Positions 51,953 to 62,806 of a stretch of 64,000 nt of DNA are shown piece by piece. The stretch lies in NCBI RefSeq assembly GCF_004339025.1, contig NZ_SMFT01000006.1:1-64000 (forward strand), written 5' to 3'. A program made the translations under genes and the position numbers. The notes beneath the pieces were generated by a model, which saw nothing but the letters and a program-made list of their open reading frames with translations, searched no databases and was not told the origin of the DNA. Every line of letters begins with the position of its first letter. Position 1 is the first letter of the stretch. The stretch is from Volucribacter psittacicida. GTDB lineage: Bacteria; Pseudomonadota; Gammaproteobacteria; Enterobacterales; Pasteurellaceae.

Positions 51953-52900
51953 ATGAAAAAGCCTTTTTTTAATTCTATTTTATTTAGTTTAATCAGCTTA
52001 TTAATGATTTCCACCTCAACCTACGCTCAAGAGCGTGTGGTGGCAACAGTTGATGGAATCCCTGTGTTAGAAAGCCAAGTTAAACGTGCTTTAGGCAAAA
52101 AAGCCAATACCGAGGCAAACCGTCAAGTAGCATTAAATTCAGTGATTGATGATATTTTAGTACAAAAAGCCATTCAAGATTCAGGGGTAAAAATTACCAA
52201 TGCCCATATTGACGCAGTGATTGAAAATATTGCGGCTCAAAATGGCTTAACCTATGGTCAATTTCTTGATGCGGTGGAATATCAAGGTATTGATATTCAT
52301 AGTTATCGCCGCCAAATTGCCAATCAATTATTAATGGACGCCGTACGTCAACAAAATTTTGGGCGTAATCTTGATGTCACAAGAGAGCAAGTAGAAAACC
52401 TCGCGGATAAAATGCTAAGTCAAGCCAAACAGGAAGGCAAACTTAAAGAAGTTACCGCACCAGAATATGAAGTACGCCATATTTTATTAAAATTAAATCC
52501 TTTACTTAATGATAATCAAGCGAAAGCACAATTAAATCAAATTCGTGCCGATATTTTGGCAAATAAATTAACCTTTGCCCAAGCCGCTAAAGATTATTCT
52601 AAAGATTATCTTTCGGGAGCGAATGGCGGGAGCCTTGGTTATGCGTTGCCAGATATGTATGTCCCAGCTTTCCAACAAGCTATTCTTAATACCAAGCAAG
52701 GTACAATTTCCCAACCCTTTAAAACAGAATTTGGCTGGCATATTTTAGAGGTTATTGGCAAACGTCAAAGTGATGTTACCGAAAATGCCTACCGCCAAAA
52801 AGCCTATGAACAATTAGTCAATGCCCAATTACAAGAAGAAGCACAAAATTGGGTTAAAGGCTTACGCCGTGGTGCGGATATAAAATATATCAATGATTAA
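51953..52900 (+). CDS. surA: Periplasmic chaperone/peptidyl-prolyl isomerase SurA
   Basis: Escorts outer-membrane proteins through the periplasm. The 315-residue protein begins with a signal peptide ending STYA-QERV (about residue 25). It has the SurA N-terminal chaperone helices (ATVDGIPVLESQV, VIDDILVQKAI) and only one parvulin domain (YEVRHILLKLN to FGWHILEVIGKR). E. coli SurA has two parvulin domains and 428 residues; the one-domain form is usual for Haemophilus. It is followed by a terminator. Confidence 0.92.
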   Translation: MKKPFFNSILFSLISLLMISTSTYAQERVVATVDGIPVLESQVKRALGKKANTEANRQVALNSVIDDILVQKAIQDSGVKITNAHIDAVIENIAAQNGLTYGQFLDAVEYQGIDIHSYRRQIANQLLMDAVRQQNFGRNLDVTREQVENLADKMLSQAKQEGKLKEVTAPEYEVRHILLKLNPLLNDNQAKAQLNQIRADILANKLTFAQAAKDYSKDYLSGANGGSLGYALPDMYVPAFQQAILNTKQGTISQPFKTEFGWHILEVIGKRQSDVTENAYRQKAYEQLVNAQLQEEAQNWVKGLRRGADIKYIND

Positions 52901-52907
52901 TCAAGAG

Positions 52908-52930
52908 ATCCCAGCTTAGCTGGGATTTTT
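52908..52930 (+). terminator. Rho-independent terminator of surA
   Basis: A perfect 8-bp stem, ATCCCAGC (52908-52915) with GCTGGGAT (52919-52926), has a 3-base loop followed by T4. Confidence 0.85.
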
Positions 52931-53036
52931 ATAGTCGCCCCACTTTGACATGATACAGCGTTGGTACGCTTCGCCATACTACTTGTACTGTCTTCGGCGT
53001 GCCGCCTTGTCTCATTTTTAATTGAAACGACTCTAT
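52931..53036. repeat. Dispersed palindromic repeat, copy F (longest)
   Basis: A 106-bp element beginning ATAGTCGCCCCACTTTGACA and ending AATTGAAACGACTCTAT. The shared core ACAGCGTTGGTACG is followed by an insertion (about TTCGCCATACTACTTGTACT) not seen in copy C, then GCCGCCTTGTCTCATTTTT. It begins directly at the end of the surA terminator. Confidence 0.7.
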
Positions 53037-53117
53037 TTCCCCTCCCCAACGTTTGTCAGCCGCCAGACTTTTGTTTTATAATTCAGCCCAAATCAATGAA
53101 GAAAAACTTATCATATT

Positions 53118-53972
53118 ATGAATACAAAAACCCATTTAGGTCATACCGCCCGTAAACGTTTTGGGCAGAATTTTTTACATGATCAACAGATTATCCAAAG
53201 TATTGTGGCGGCGATTTATCCGCAACCTGATCAGTTTTTACTTGAGATAGGCCCAGGTTTAGGGGCATTAACTGAACCTGTGGCAGAGCAGGTGAATCAA
53301 CTTACGGTCATTGAATTAGACCGAGATTTAGCCAAGCGTTTACGTCATCATCCGTTTTTACAGCAAAAATTGCAGGTTATTGAAGCTGATGCGATGCAAT
53401 TTGATTTTGCCCAACTGTTTGAACAACAGCAACTTGCCAGTAAGCAACAAAAAATTCGGGTATTTGGTAATTTGCCTTATAACATTTCTACGCCCTTAAT
53501 GTTTCATCTTTTTCAGTATCATCATCTTATCCAAGATATGCATTTTATGTTGCAAAAAGAGGTAGTAAAACGTTTATGTGCAAGTCCTAATAGCAAAGCA
53601 TACGGACGTTTAACCATTATGGCACAATATTATTGCCAAGTAATGCCAGTCTTGGAAGTGCCACCTTCTGCCTTTAAACCTGCTCCGAAAGTGGATTCTG
53701 CGGTGGTGCGTTTGGTACCACATCAACAATTACCTTACCCTGTAAAAGATATTGCTTGGTTAAACCGCGTATGTAGCCAAGCCTTTAATCAACGGCGTAA
53801 AACCTTACGCAATGCTTTATCCCATTTATTTTCTGCGGAAAATCTGACCGCACTTGGTATTGATTTAAATGCACGAGCGGAAAATTTAAGCATTGCGGAT
53901 TATGCAAAATTAGCTAATTGGTTGGCGGATAATCCCCCTACTGAACAAGTTCAAGGGGCTTTGGAGGACTAA
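53118..53972 (+). CDS. rsmA: 16S rRNA adenine dimethyltransferase RsmA
   Basis: KsgA: dimethylates A1518 and A1519 in helix 45 of 16S rRNA, a late 30S checkpoint. The 284-residue protein has [10 protein letters not shown], the SAM-binding [20 protein letters not shown], and the catalytic NLPYNIST. Loss of function causes kasugamycin resistance in other bacteria. It overlaps apaH by one base (TAATG), consistent with the conserved surA-rsmA-apaH cluster. Confidence 0.97.
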   Translation: MNTKTHLGHTARKRFGQNFLHDQQIIQSIVAAIYPQPDQFLLEIGPGLGALTEPVAEQVNQLTVIELDRDLAKRLRHHPFLQQKLQVIEADAMQFDFAQLFEQQQLASKQQKIRVFGNLPYNISTPLMFHLFQYHHLIQDMHFMLQKEVVKRLCASPNSKAYGRLTIMAQYYCQVMPVLEVPPSAFKPAPKVDSAVVRLVPHQQLPYPVKDIAWLNRVCSQAFNQRRKTLRNALSHLFSAENLTALGIDLNARAENLSIADYAKLANWLADNPPTEQVQGALED

Positions 53973-54796
53973 TGGCAACTTATTTTGTTGGCGATCTACA
54001 AGGTTGTTATGATGAATTACAATGCTTATTAGAGCAGGTCAAGTTTGATCCCAACCAAGATAAACTCTATTTAGTGGGCGATTTGGTGGCTCGAGGCGAT
54101 AAATCCTTGCAATGTTTACGCCTAGTAAAATCCCTTGGCAAATCGGCTCAAACTGTATTAGGCAATCACGATTTACATCTTATTGCCACCGCATTAGGTA
54201 TTAAAAACATCAAAGCCAAAGATCGGGTTGAGGCGATTTTCGCTGCCCCTGATTTTGCGGAATTAATAGATTGGTTACGTCAGCAACCTCTGTTAATCCA
54301 TAGTCCACAACAAGATTTTGTGCTTAGCCACGCTGGTATTAGTCCACAATGGGATTTAGCCACAGCCAAAGCCTGTGCCAAGGAAGTGGAGCAAGTGCTA
54401 CAACAAGGCGATTATCAACAGCTTATTGCCCAAATGTACGATAATCAGCCTGATTATTGGTCACCACAATTAACGGGCATTGAACGCTTACGTTATATTA
54501 TTAATGCCTTTACCCGTATGCGTTTTTGTTATCCTGATGGTCGCCTTGATTTTGCTTGCAAATTGCCGCCCCAACAAGCCCCTGCGCCTTTGCAACCTTG
54601 GTTTAAGCTCGCCAATCCTTTATATCAACAAACCAACCTTATTTTTGGGCATTGGGCAAGTTTAGCGGAAGTGGCAACCCCTAGCCATATTTATGCCTTA
54701 GATACAGGCTGTGTCTGGAATAATAAAATGACGATGCTACGCTGGGAAGATAAACAATATTTTGTGCAACCTGCATTAAAAGATTATAGCCATTAA
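53972..54796 (+). CDS. apaH: Symmetrical bis(5'-nucleosyl)-tetraphosphatase
   Basis: Hydrolyses Ap4A to two ADP and also removes Np4 caps from RNA. The 274-residue protein carries the metallophosphatase motifs [29 protein letters not shown] and the C-terminal FGHWASL and [13 protein letters not shown]. It starts at the last base of the rsmA stop codon, so translation is coupled. Confidence 0.96.
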   Translation: MATYFVGDLQGCYDELQCLLEQVKFDPNQDKLYLVGDLVARGDKSLQCLRLVKSLGKSAQTVLGNHDLHLIATALGIKNIKAKDRVEAIFAAPDFAELIDWLRQQPLLIHSPQQDFVLSHAGISPQWDLATAKACAKEVEQVLQQGDYQQLIAQMYDNQPDYWSPQLTGIERLRYIINAFTRMRFCYPDGRLDFACKLPPQQAPAPLQPWFKLANPLYQQTNLIFGHWASLAEVATPSHIYALDTGCVWNNKMTMLRWEDKQYFVQPALKDYSH

Positions 54797-54816
54797 ATTA
54801 AATAAGGAGGAAAGCG

Positions 54817-55443
54817 ATGTTATCCGCACAATCTTGTGAACTCTTTAATCAACCTTTCTTCCAATTTGCTCAAATCAAAAAATTCCAACCCGAACGGCTA
54901 CAATCCCTCAAGCAAGAGTATCAACAGGCTTGGCAACAATGGAAAGCTCTTATTCAACAAGTTTCCGCACAATTAGGCACACCTTTTACTAAGCCACATA
55001 TTGAAAGCTGGACAAATGGCTGGCAAGTGCGGTCGCATTTTTTTGCGTTTTTTAAATATGAATATTATCAACATTCTGCCGCCATTTTATCGGTTATCCT
55101 GAATCGTCGCCGTTTGCAAGTTTGCCTAGATTGGCATAGCTATCGAGCTAACCGCTCACAATTTACCCTTGAGCAATATAATCAATGGCTTGAACAACTG
55201 GATTATCAACAATATGGCGATTTTGAAATTTGGCGAGGCGATGACAGTGAATATAATGATTTTCCTCTGGTAAAAAACCTTTCGCCAGAACAGTTCATTC
55301 TGCCCCAACCCCAAGATTTTTATTGTATTGGCAAAAATTGTGAAAAAGCCCAATTAGATCATATTGATAGCCAACAATTTATTTGCCAGACCATTCGCCA
55401 ATTATTGCCCTTATATGAAAAATGTCATCAAGCTGTTCGTTAG
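54817..55443 (+). CDS. Conserved hypothetical protein between apaH and glnE
   Basis: A 208-residue soluble protein with no signal peptide or membrane helix. It is Gln- and aromatic-rich: [44 protein letters not shown] and [15 protein letters not shown] recall a Haemophilus influenzae gene downstream of apaH (HI_0552 family) with this kind of sequence, but the match is from memory. No catalytic motif is obvious. The start has AAGGAGGAAAGCG, a strong ribosome site. glnE starts 17 bp after its stop codon. Confidence 0.75.
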   Translation: MLSAQSCELFNQPFFQFAQIKKFQPERLQSLKQEYQQAWQQWKALIQQVSAQLGTPFTKPHIESWTNGWQVRSHFFAFFKYEYYQHSAAILSVILNRRRLQVCLDWHSYRANRSQFTLEQYNQWLEQLDYQQYGDFEIWRGDDSEYNDFPLVKNLSPEQFILPQPQDFYCIGKNCEKAQLDHIDSQQFICQTIRQLLPLYEKCHQAVR

Positions 55444-55460
55444 CTTTCACAGGAAGTATT

Positions 55461-58367
55461 ATGTTAAACAACATCGCACAACAAAAATTTCATCAACTGT
55501 TACAACATCATTTTATTGAACCTGATTGCCTCGCCTTGCTCACACCGCAGGCAGAAACTTCATTTATTTATGCCATACAACAATCCGACTTTGTGTTTGA
55601 TTGTTTACATAAACAAGGGGATTTTTTCCGCCAAATTTTACAACAGCCCATTCAATTTGAAGATTGCCAACATTATTTTGAACGCTTGCAAAAACAGCTA
55701 CAACCGCTTACAGAGGAAGAGCAACTCGCTCGGTTATTACGCCAATTTCGTTATCAAGAATTAGCAAAACTCAGCTATTGTCAAAGCCTTAACCTTGCCA
55801 GCGTTGAACAAATTTTTATTCGCTTATCTGAATTGGCAGAAGCTTGTATTATCGCTTGTCGTGATTGGTTATATCAGCAACTTTGCCAACAATTTGGCAC
55901 ACCTACTAATGCACAAGGCATAGCTCAACCGCTACTTATTCTTGGTATGGGAAAACTGGGTGGCAAAGAGCTAAATTTTTCCTCCGATATTGACCTGATT
56001 TTTACTTATCCAGAAACAGGAGAAACACAAGGGGCAAGACGGAGTATAGATAATCAGAAATTTTTTACCAAATTAGGGCAACGCTTAATTAACGCCCTTG
56101 ACCAACGTACACCCGATGGTTTTGTTTACCGCACAGATATGCGGTTACGCCCTTTCGGCGATAGCGGTGCTTTGGTGCTTAGTTTTAATGCGATGGAAAC
56201 CTATTACCAAGAACAAGGGCGAGATTGGGAACGCTATGCTATGATCAAAGCCAGAATACTGGGAGCAGATAAAAATTGCCCTTATCAAGGGCAACTACGC
56301 CAATTATTACGCCCTTTTATTTATCGCCGTTACATTGATTTTAGTGCCATTCAATCGCTACGAGAAATGAAAGGCAAAATTGAACGAGAAATTAGACGGC
56401 GTGGTTTAACCGACAATATCAAATTAGGGGCAGGCGGTATCCGAGAAATTGAATTTATTGCTCAAGTATTCCAATTAATTCGTGGTGGGCGAGAGGTAAG
56501 CCTGCAACAACAAAGTATTCTGGCAATTTTACCGCAACTGAGTAAACTCGGTTTATTAACCCCTGATGAAAGCCAACAATTACAACAAGCCTATTTATTT
56601 TTACGCCACGTGGAAAATGTGCTACAAGCCATTAATGACCAACAAACTCAAACCTTACCAAGCAATCCACAGGATCAACAGCGTTTAGTGCGAGCCTGTG
56701 CCAAATTCAAACAGGGCAATGAATCACAAGGCATTATTGAGCAACAATATCCTATTTCGGATTGGCAGAGTTTTTACCAAGTATTACAACAGCATCAACA
56801 AAAAGTGCGGTCGGTTTTTGATCAATTAATTGGTAACGAACCGCAAAAACCTGAGCCTGATAACCTTGCCCCTTGGCAAGATGCGTTTGAAGAAGAGCTT
56901 GATCCGCAACAATTTCTCCAGTTATTACCCACTGATGAAAGCCAGTCCCTTGAGGATATTCAACCATTACTTAACCGACTTCATCAATTTAAACAAGAAA
57001 GCGAACGCCGCCCAATGGGTAATCGAGGTAGAGAAGTGCTAAATCAGCTTATGCCTAAATTGTTACAACAAATATTTAGCCATAAAAACTACCGCACTTT
57101 ATTGCCACGTATTCTCAACATTATTGAGAAAACCCTTACTCGCACCACTTATTTAGAATTATTATTGGAAAATCCCGCCGCACTTCACCGTTTATTACAA
57201 CTTTGTGCAAAATCCCAACTGATTGCAGAACAAGTGGCACGCCACCCTATTTTGCTTGATGAATTATTGGATCAAAAAGCCTTACTCAATTTGCCCGCAT
57301 TTGAACAATATCCTGCTGAGTTACAACAATATTTACTCCGCTTACCGCAAGATGATGAAGAACAATTTATTGATGCCCTACGTCAATTTAAAAATGCCGC
57401 ATTATTTCACGTTGCTTGTGCAGATATTCTTGCCATTTTGCCTGTGATGAAAGTGAGCGATCATCTCACCTTCTTAGCGGAAGCCATTATTGAAGCGGTA
57501 GTCAATCTCGCTTGGCAACAACTGAGCCAACGCTATGGTGTTCCTGATCATTTAACGGATAACCAACGCCAATTTTTGGTTATCGGCTATGGCAAATTGG
57601 GCGGGATTGAATTGGGCTACAAATCCGATCTGGATTTAGTCTTTCTCTATGATGCCCCTACTGACGGGCAAACCATTGGCGGCAAAAAATCCATTGATAG
57701 CACCCAATTTTATCTAAGACTGGCTAAAAAAATCATCAGTATTTTTAATATCAACACCAGTGCTGGTGTGCTTTACGATGTAGATATGCGATTGCGTCCC
57801 TCAGGCGAATCAGGATTATTAGTTAGCAGCCTCAATGCCTTTGAACATTATCAACGCCACGAGGCTTGGACATGGGAAAGCCAAGCCCTTGTGCGGAGCC
57901 GAGCCGTTTATGGCGAGCCTGAATTACGCCAACGCTTTGAACAAATTCGTACCGCCGTCTTGGCGATGCCTAGAGATCAAAACAAACTCAAACAAGATGT
58001 ACGAGAAATGCGAGAAAAAATGTATCAGCATTTAGCCAACAAAGATCAAAGCCAGTTTAACCTGAAAAAAGATCCTGGTGGGATAACCGATATTGAATTT
58101 ATCGCACAATATTTAGTGCTAGCCCATAGCCCACAAAACCCAAGTTTAGCTCAATGGTCGGATAATGTGCGTATTTTTGACATTATGGCACAATACCAAG
58201 TGATTAGCCTTGATTGTGCGGAAAAATTGAAAGAATGTTATACCAGCTTACGCAACCAAATTCATCATTTGAATTTATTAGGTTTACCCTCTATGGTGAG
58301 TGCGGAACAATTTGTCTGGCAACGTGATTTTATCCAACAACTTTGGCAACGGCTGTTTAATGAATAA
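55461..58367 (+). CDS. glnE: Glutamine synthetase adenylyltransferase/deadenylase
   Basis: Adds or removes AMP on GlnA to tune its activity to the nitrogen state. The 968-residue protein has two nucleotidyltransferase domains. The N-terminal deadenylase carries [20 protein letters not shown] (about residue 170) and the C-terminal adenylylase carries [20 protein letters not shown] (about residue 710), each followed by DMRLRP. Helical linkers lie between. The frame opens at 55422, but the ATG at 55461 with AGGAAGT upstream gives the expected start. Its target, glnA, is at 42550-43965. Confidence 0.96.
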   Translation: MLNNIAQQKFHQLLQHHFIEPDCLALLTPQAETSFIYAIQQSDFVFDCLHKQGDFFRQILQQPIQFEDCQHYFERLQKQLQPLTEEEQLARLLRQFRYQELAKLSYCQSLNLASVEQIFIRLSELAEACIIACRDWLYQQLCQQFGTPTNAQGIAQPLLILGMGKLGGKELNFSSDIDLIFTYPETGETQGARRSIDNQKFFTKLGQRLINALDQRTPDGFVYRTDMRLRPFGDSGALVLSFNAMETYYQEQGRDWERYAMIKARILGADKNCPYQGQLRQLLRPFIYRRYIDFSAIQSLREMKGKIEREIRRRGLTDNIKLGAGGIREIEFIAQVFQLIRGGREVSLQQQSILAILPQLSKLGLLTPDESQQLQQAYLFLRHVENVLQAINDQQTQTLPSNPQDQQRLVRACAKFKQGNESQGIIEQQYPISDWQSFYQVLQQHQQKVRSVFDQLIGNEPQKPEPDNLAPWQDAFEEELDPQQFLQLLPTDESQSLEDIQPLLNRLHQFKQESERRPMGNRGREVLNQLMPKLLQQIFSHKNYRTLLPRILNIIEKTLTRTTYLELLLENPAALHRLLQLCAKSQLIAEQVARHPILLDELLDQKALLNLPAFEQYPAELQQYLLRLPQDDEEQFIDALRQFKNAALFHVACADILAILPVMKVSDHLTFLAEAIIEAVVNLAWQQLSQRYGVPDHLTDNQRQFLVIGYGKLGGIELGYKSDLDLVFLYDAPTDGQTIGGKKSIDSTQFYLRLAKKIISIFNINTSAGVLYDVDMRLRPSGESGLLVSSLNAFEHYQRHEAWTWESQALVRSRAVYGEPELRQRFEQIRTAVLAMPRDQNKLKQDVREMREKMYQHLANKDQSQFNLKKDPGGITDIEFIAQYLVLAHSPQNPSLAQWSDNVRIFDIMAQYQVISLDCAEKLKECYTSLRNQIHHLNLLGLPSMVSAEQFVWQRDFIQQLWQRLFNE

Positions 58368-58440
58368 AATTCTGCTTGCAAAACCATTAAAATGAATATA
58401 AATTCAATTTTAATGAATAAATATAAAGATAGAGGATCTT

Positions 58441-59766
58441 ATGCGTAGTACAGAATTAGTACAATGGTTTCGTCAATCCACCCCTTATGTCAATATTCAT
58501 CGTGGCAAAACCTTTGTGATTATGCTGGATGGCGACAGCATTGCAAGCCCCAATTTTATTAATATCATCAATGATATTAGCTTATTGCATAGCTTAGGGA
58601 TCAAATTGGTGATTGTCTTTGGGGCAAGACATCAAATTAACCAACAATTAGCTCAACAGGGAATAGATTGCCTTTATCATAAAAATATCCGCATTACCGA
58701 TCATCAAACCCTCACATTCGTCAAACAAGTGGTGGGCAGTTTACAATACGACATTACCGCTCGTTTATCCCTACGCCCCCATAATGCTCCTCTCATCAAT
58801 GTGGTAAGCAGTAATTTTATCCTTGCTCAACCTATTGGCGTTGATGACGGCGTAGATTATATGCTCACAGGCAAATTACGCCGCATTAACAGCGAAAGTA
58901 TCCAACAGCAACTGGCACAAAACGCCATTGTGTTGGTTAGCCCAATCGCTCCCTCAGTAACAGGCGAAACCTTTAATCTTCCCTTTGAAGAAATTGCCAC
59001 CCAAATCGCCATAAAAATCAAAGCCGAAAAATTGATTGGTTTTTGTGAACAACAAGGCATTTTGGATCAAAATCAACAAGTTATTGCCGATCTCTTACCG
59101 CAACAAGCGGAATTACACTTACAACAGCTTATTCAACAAGGGCAATATCACAGCTCACAAGCACGTTTTCTTCAATCCGCCATTGAGGCTTGTAGAGCAG
59201 GGGTCAAACGTTGCCATTTACTCAGCCACGCCGAAGACGGCTCCTTATTGCAAGAGCTATTTTCACGAGATGGGATTGGGACTCAGCTTTCTATGGAAAG
59301 CTCAGAAACCGTCCGCATTGCCACCGCTCAAGATATTGCAGGTATGCTTGAACTGATCCACCCACTAGAACAACAAGGTATCTTAGTCAAACGTTCTCGT
59401 GAGCAATTAGAAATGGAAATCGGCCATTACAGCATTATTGAACGTGATGGCACAATTATCGCCTGTGCCGCCTTAAATCTTTATCCGCAAGAAAAAATGG
59501 CAGAAATGGCTTGTGTTGCCGTCCACCCCGATTACCGCAATTCCGCTCGTGGCGATATTCTCCTTGAAGCAATCCAAAAACGGGCCAAACAACAGGGCAT
59601 AGAACACCTCTTTGTCCTCACCACTCGCACCGTCCACTGGTTCCAAGAACGAGGTTTCCGCCTCGCCAACCTCAACGATCTTCCGGAACAAAAACGCCAA
59701 CATTACAACCACCAACGGCGTTCAAAAATCCTGATTAAGCCATTATTTGAGCAAGAAAATAATTGA
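58441..59766 (+). CDS. argA: N-acetylglutamate synthase
   Basis: First step of arginine synthesis: acetylates glutamate from acetyl-CoA. The 441 residues (E. coli 443) have an amino-acid-kinase-like N-terminal domain ([31 protein letters not shown]) that binds the feedback inhibitor arginine. A C-terminal GNAT domain follows ([36 protein letters not shown]). RBS: AGAGGATCTT. Its stop codon coincides with the left base of a perfect USS-pair terminator. Confidence 0.96.
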   Translation: MRSTELVQWFRQSTPYVNIHRGKTFVIMLDGDSIASPNFINIINDISLLHSLGIKLVIVFGARHQINQQLAQQGIDCLYHKNIRITDHQTLTFVKQVVGSLQYDITARLSLRPHNAPLINVVSSNFILAQPIGVDDGVDYMLTGKLRRINSESIQQQLAQNAIVLVSPIAPSVTGETFNLPFEEIATQIAIKIKAEKLIGFCEQQGILDQNQQVIADLLPQQAELHLQQLIQQGQYHSSQARFLQSAIEACRAGVKRCHLLSHAEDGSLLQELFSRDGIGTQLSMESSETVRIATAQDIAGMLELIHPLEQQGILVKRSREQLEMEIGHYSIIERDGTIIACAALNLYPQEKMAEMACVAVHPDYRNSARGDILLEAIQKRAKQQGIEHLFVLTTRTVHWFQERGFRLANLNDLPEQKRQHYNHQRRSKILIKPLFEQENN

Positions 59767-59810
59767 AAAACTGACCGCACTTTTTATAGACAAAAGTGCG
59801 GTCAGTTTTT
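59766..59810. terminator. Perfect USS-pair bidirectional terminator
   Basis: A 19-bp perfect stem, AAAAACTGACCGCACTTTT (59766-59784) with AAAAGTGCGGTCAGTTTTT (59792-59810), has a 7-base loop. It has A and T runs at both ends, so it can stop transcription from argA and from the opposing zorD. Confidence 0.93.
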
Positions 59811-59830
59811 GAAAAATATAAAACCCCCTA

Positions 59831-62806
59831 TTATTTAGCAAATAAAGAGGAAAACTCTTCGTATAGGTTTGTATCATTTGAGTTTTCAACTATTGCGTTG
59901 CTTAAATCAACTTTCTTATTAAGCAGGCGATTTAACTGTAAATCAAAGGAAATAGCATTAGGATGTAATGCCATTGGTAAATAAACATTAACCGTTTTTG
60001 TTTGACCAATTCGATAAACCCTATCGGTGGCTTGTGCCTCTTTCGCTGGATTCCAATGCCTTTCTAGGTGAATAACATTATTTGCTCCTACAACCGTTAA
60101 ACCAACACCTGCAGCAATAGGAGATATAATTAAAATATTAAACCCTTCTTTTGCTTGAAAGTTATCAATAATAGATTTTCTTGTTTTTTTATTTGCTTTT
60201 TTAGATACTGCTTGAATTTCACCATTAATTATATCAACAATTATCTTATATTTTTGAGCAATAAGTGCGGTTAAATATGACTGAATAATTTTAGTTTCGA
60301 CAAAAATAATCGCTTTTTCTTTTTTCTCTCTTATTAAATCTAAAATTGATAACAAAGTTTTTATTTTTACGGAAGTGAATGCATTATTAACAATATTTTT
60401 ATCATTAATATTTAGGTGATGATGAATACTTGTTACTTTTAACTCTCTTAAACTTGATAAAATTAACTTTCTTTTATCCTCAATATCACATTGGTTAACT
60501 TTCTCAATGATTTCATTATAAGCATAAAGTTGTTGGCTTTTCATTTCTGTAGCAAGAATTGGAAGAAAATGTTTATCCTGATCTTGCTCATCACCAGTAT
60601 AAATTATTTTATTTGGCAAGCCTTTAAGATTTTCCTCTTTTGTTCGTCTTAGCATAAAATTTCCAACTTTATGTCTAAGCCGCTTACCTATTTCAATTTT
60701 CTTAGCAAAAACTTCTTCATTTTTAGCGGAAATAATAGGTTGAATATATTGTTCTCTAAAATCTTGCCAGGCACCTAAGAGCCCTGGTGTAGCCGTATCC
60801 ATTAAACACCAAAAATCTTTTAAGCTATTTTCAACAGGTGTACCTGTGGCAAGTAATTTAAAATCCGCTTTTAACCCTTTTGCGGCTCTTGTTGCCAAGG
60901 TATTTGGATTTTTTAAATTTTGAGCTTCATCAAAGATCACCATTCCCCAGTCAACCAATGCAAGGGAAAATTGATAATCTCTTAAAGTTTGATAGGTTGT
61001 AAGTACTAAACGAGATGGCATATCTAATCTATTGATAGAATAACCATTACCTATTTTTAAAGAATAAGTTAATTTTTCTAAATCAACATTATTATCTTCT
61101 TCTAAAATAGCCTTTGTTTCTTTTTGATTATGTACTTTAAATCGTTTTAAATCAGCTTCAGCTTGTAAAATAATAACATCTTTAAAAGGCGATTTAATAA
61201 AAGTTTTATCAATTTCATCTCGCCAATTCTCTAATAAACTTAAAGGGGCGACAATAAGAATTGGCTTTTTAGTTTTATCCTGTTTTTCACATCGGCAATA
61301 TTGTTCGTGTATGGCAACTAAGGTCATATAAGTTTTTCCTAGCCCCATATCGTCTGCCAATAATGCGCCTTTGGTATTTGTTATGTGTGCTAATAACCAA
61401 TGAATACCTTCTTCTTGATGAAGATAAGGTGTTCTTTTTAAATTATCTCTCTCAAAACGTTGTTGTTGAATATCTAAGTTATGCCTATGTTCATAATCAG
61501 AAAATCCCATTTCATCATCATTCTTTTCTATATCTATAACTATCGTTTCTTTTTTGTGGTTGTTTTCTTGGTTCTCTTGATTATCTAATTGGGAATCAAA
61601 TGAAAATTTATTTTTTAATTTATTAAGTGTTTCTTCTACTTCTTCACGATCTGATATATCAATCTCACGATTTTCTACCTTTAAAATCTGAGCATTTGCT
61701 TCATAGGTTTTTGTAATATCATTTTCAATGTCATTTAATTGTGCAATATCTTTGATAATATTATTTAATACTTTGACTGATTCTATTTTTCCTTGTTGAT
61801 AAAACCAGTCAATATTTGATTTCTCTACTTCGCCAGCATAAAAATGAGAAAACTTTTCAGCACCATAGGCTCGTAAAGAAAAACCTAGATCTAAATCAAT
61901 CAAGGAGGCATCTAAATAAGCAGAAGGTGAAGCAATAAAATGTGTTACTTGCTCTTTTGTTATTTGCTTTTTACTTAGAATCTCCTGCATTGCTTCTAAC
62001 TGTTTTGGTTCAAATAAGACTATCTTTTTATTTACCCTTAATAGGCAAGTATTATTTTGTGATAATTGTCCTGTACGCTGTCTTATTTCTTCAATATCAA
62101 TATTTCTTATATTAGGAATTAATTCTAAACTACCATCAGGTAAAGTTTGCATCGCAACACCAATAGAATTGGGTTTAAGTACTTCAATATCATTATTATC
62201 AAAATGTCGAAGATCTACCGGCATTCCGTTCTTTCTTGCTAATTGTAATTGATACACTAATTGAGCATTTTCATATTCATTATATTGAGATAAGGGTAAA
62301 TTTTGATGGCAATGTAAAGCATATAGTGCTTGCCAATCAGCCAAATTTAAGCGATAAATTTCATTGTCACTGATTTTTAAGAAAGGACCTGTTAATTCAT
62401 ACTGAAAAATTTTTTGTCCATCTTCCATAATCAAAATATAGTTTACTCTGAAGGAAGCCTGTGAAATTTTATTGTGAATATTTGCTTCATATTGCCCTTT
62501 AAATAGAGGTGGGAAATCGAATAACTGAGCAAAATCATCACTTAATGATGCGATTGTTTCAGAATTTACTGTAAAACCATTAGGTATTTTAGTAGCAAGT
62601 TCTCGATCATAGAGATCTTTTAAATAAGCATATTGTGCTGCAAATAATGAATTATTAAGAATATAGTTTTCTAGAGAATCATTGACTTCAGGTGGTAAAA
62701 CAAAATTTATTCCCTCAGCAATATTAATCTTATCAATTTTCCATTTAATATTATTTAAATGACTATGTTTATCAAATAGTTCTTTAATCCACTCTAATAC
62801 TTTCAT
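59831..62806 (-). CDS. zorD: SNF2-type helicase, type I Zorya protein ZorD
   Basis: A 991-residue SF2 helicase/translocase. The C-terminal half has all SNF2 motifs: RTPYLHQEEGIHWLL (Q-like), Walker A DDMGLGKT (about residue 485), IVAPLSLLENW, the Walker B variant DEAQNLKN (about 627), LATGTPVENSL, then the second RecA lobe with FVETKIIQSYL, ISPIAAGVGLT and ATDRVYRIGQTK (about 930). The N-terminal 450 residues match nothing I recognise and end in a charged Asn/Glu linker. It starts one base after the stop of an EH_Signature gene (zorC), which identifies it as ZorD, the phage-DNA effector of type I Zorya. ZorD is about 1080 residues in E. coli. One USS lies within it (60263-60271). Confidence 0.82.
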   Translation of the reverse strand: MKVLEWIKELFDKHSHLNNIKWKIDKINIAEGINFVLPPEVNDSLENYILNNSLFAAQYAYLKDLYDRELATKIPNGFTVNSETIASLSDDFAQLFDFPPLFKGQYEANIHNKISQASFRVNYILIMEDGQKIFQYELTGPFLKISDNEIYRLNLADWQALYALHCHQNLPLSQYNEYENAQLVYQLQLARKNGMPVDLRHFDNNDIEVLKPNSIGVAMQTLPDGSLELIPNIRNIDIEEIRQRTGQLSQNNTCLLRVNKKIVLFEPKQLEAMQEILSKKQITKEQVTHFIASPSAYLDASLIDLDLGFSLRAYGAEKFSHFYAGEVEKSNIDWFYQQGKIESVKVLNNIIKDIAQLNDIENDITKTYEANAQILKVENREIDISDREEVEETLNKLKNKFSFDSQLDNQENQENNHKKETIVIDIEKNDDEMGFSDYEHRHNLDIQQQRFERDNLKRTPYLHQEEGIHWLLAHITNTKGALLADDMGLGKTYMTLVAIHEQYCRCEKQDKTKKPILIVAPLSLLENWRDEIDKTFIKSPFKDVIILQAEADLKRFKVHNQKETKAILEEDNNVDLEKLTYSLKIGNGYSINRLDMPSRLVLTTYQTLRDYQFSLALVDWGMVIFDEAQNLKNPNTLATRAAKGLKADFKLLATGTPVENSLKDFWCLMDTATPGLLGAWQDFREQYIQPIISAKNEEVFAKKIEIGKRLRHKVGNFMLRRTKEENLKGLPNKIIYTGDEQDQDKHFLPILATEMKSQQLYAYNEIIEKVNQCDIEDKRKLILSSLRELKVTSIHHHLNINDKNIVNNAFTSVKIKTLLSILDLIREKKEKAIIFVETKIIQSYLTALIAQKYKIIVDIINGEIQAVSKKANKKTRKSIIDNFQAKEGFNILIISPIAAGVGLTVVGANNVIHLERHWNPAKEAQATDRVYRIGQTKTVNVYLPMALHPNAISFDLQLNRLLNKKVDLSNAIVENSNDTNLYEEFSSLFAK

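Noticed and set aside
52961..53155. Plus-strand 64-residue frame
   Set aside because: It lies in the dispersed repeat and runs into the rsmA start in another frame; nothing supports coding.
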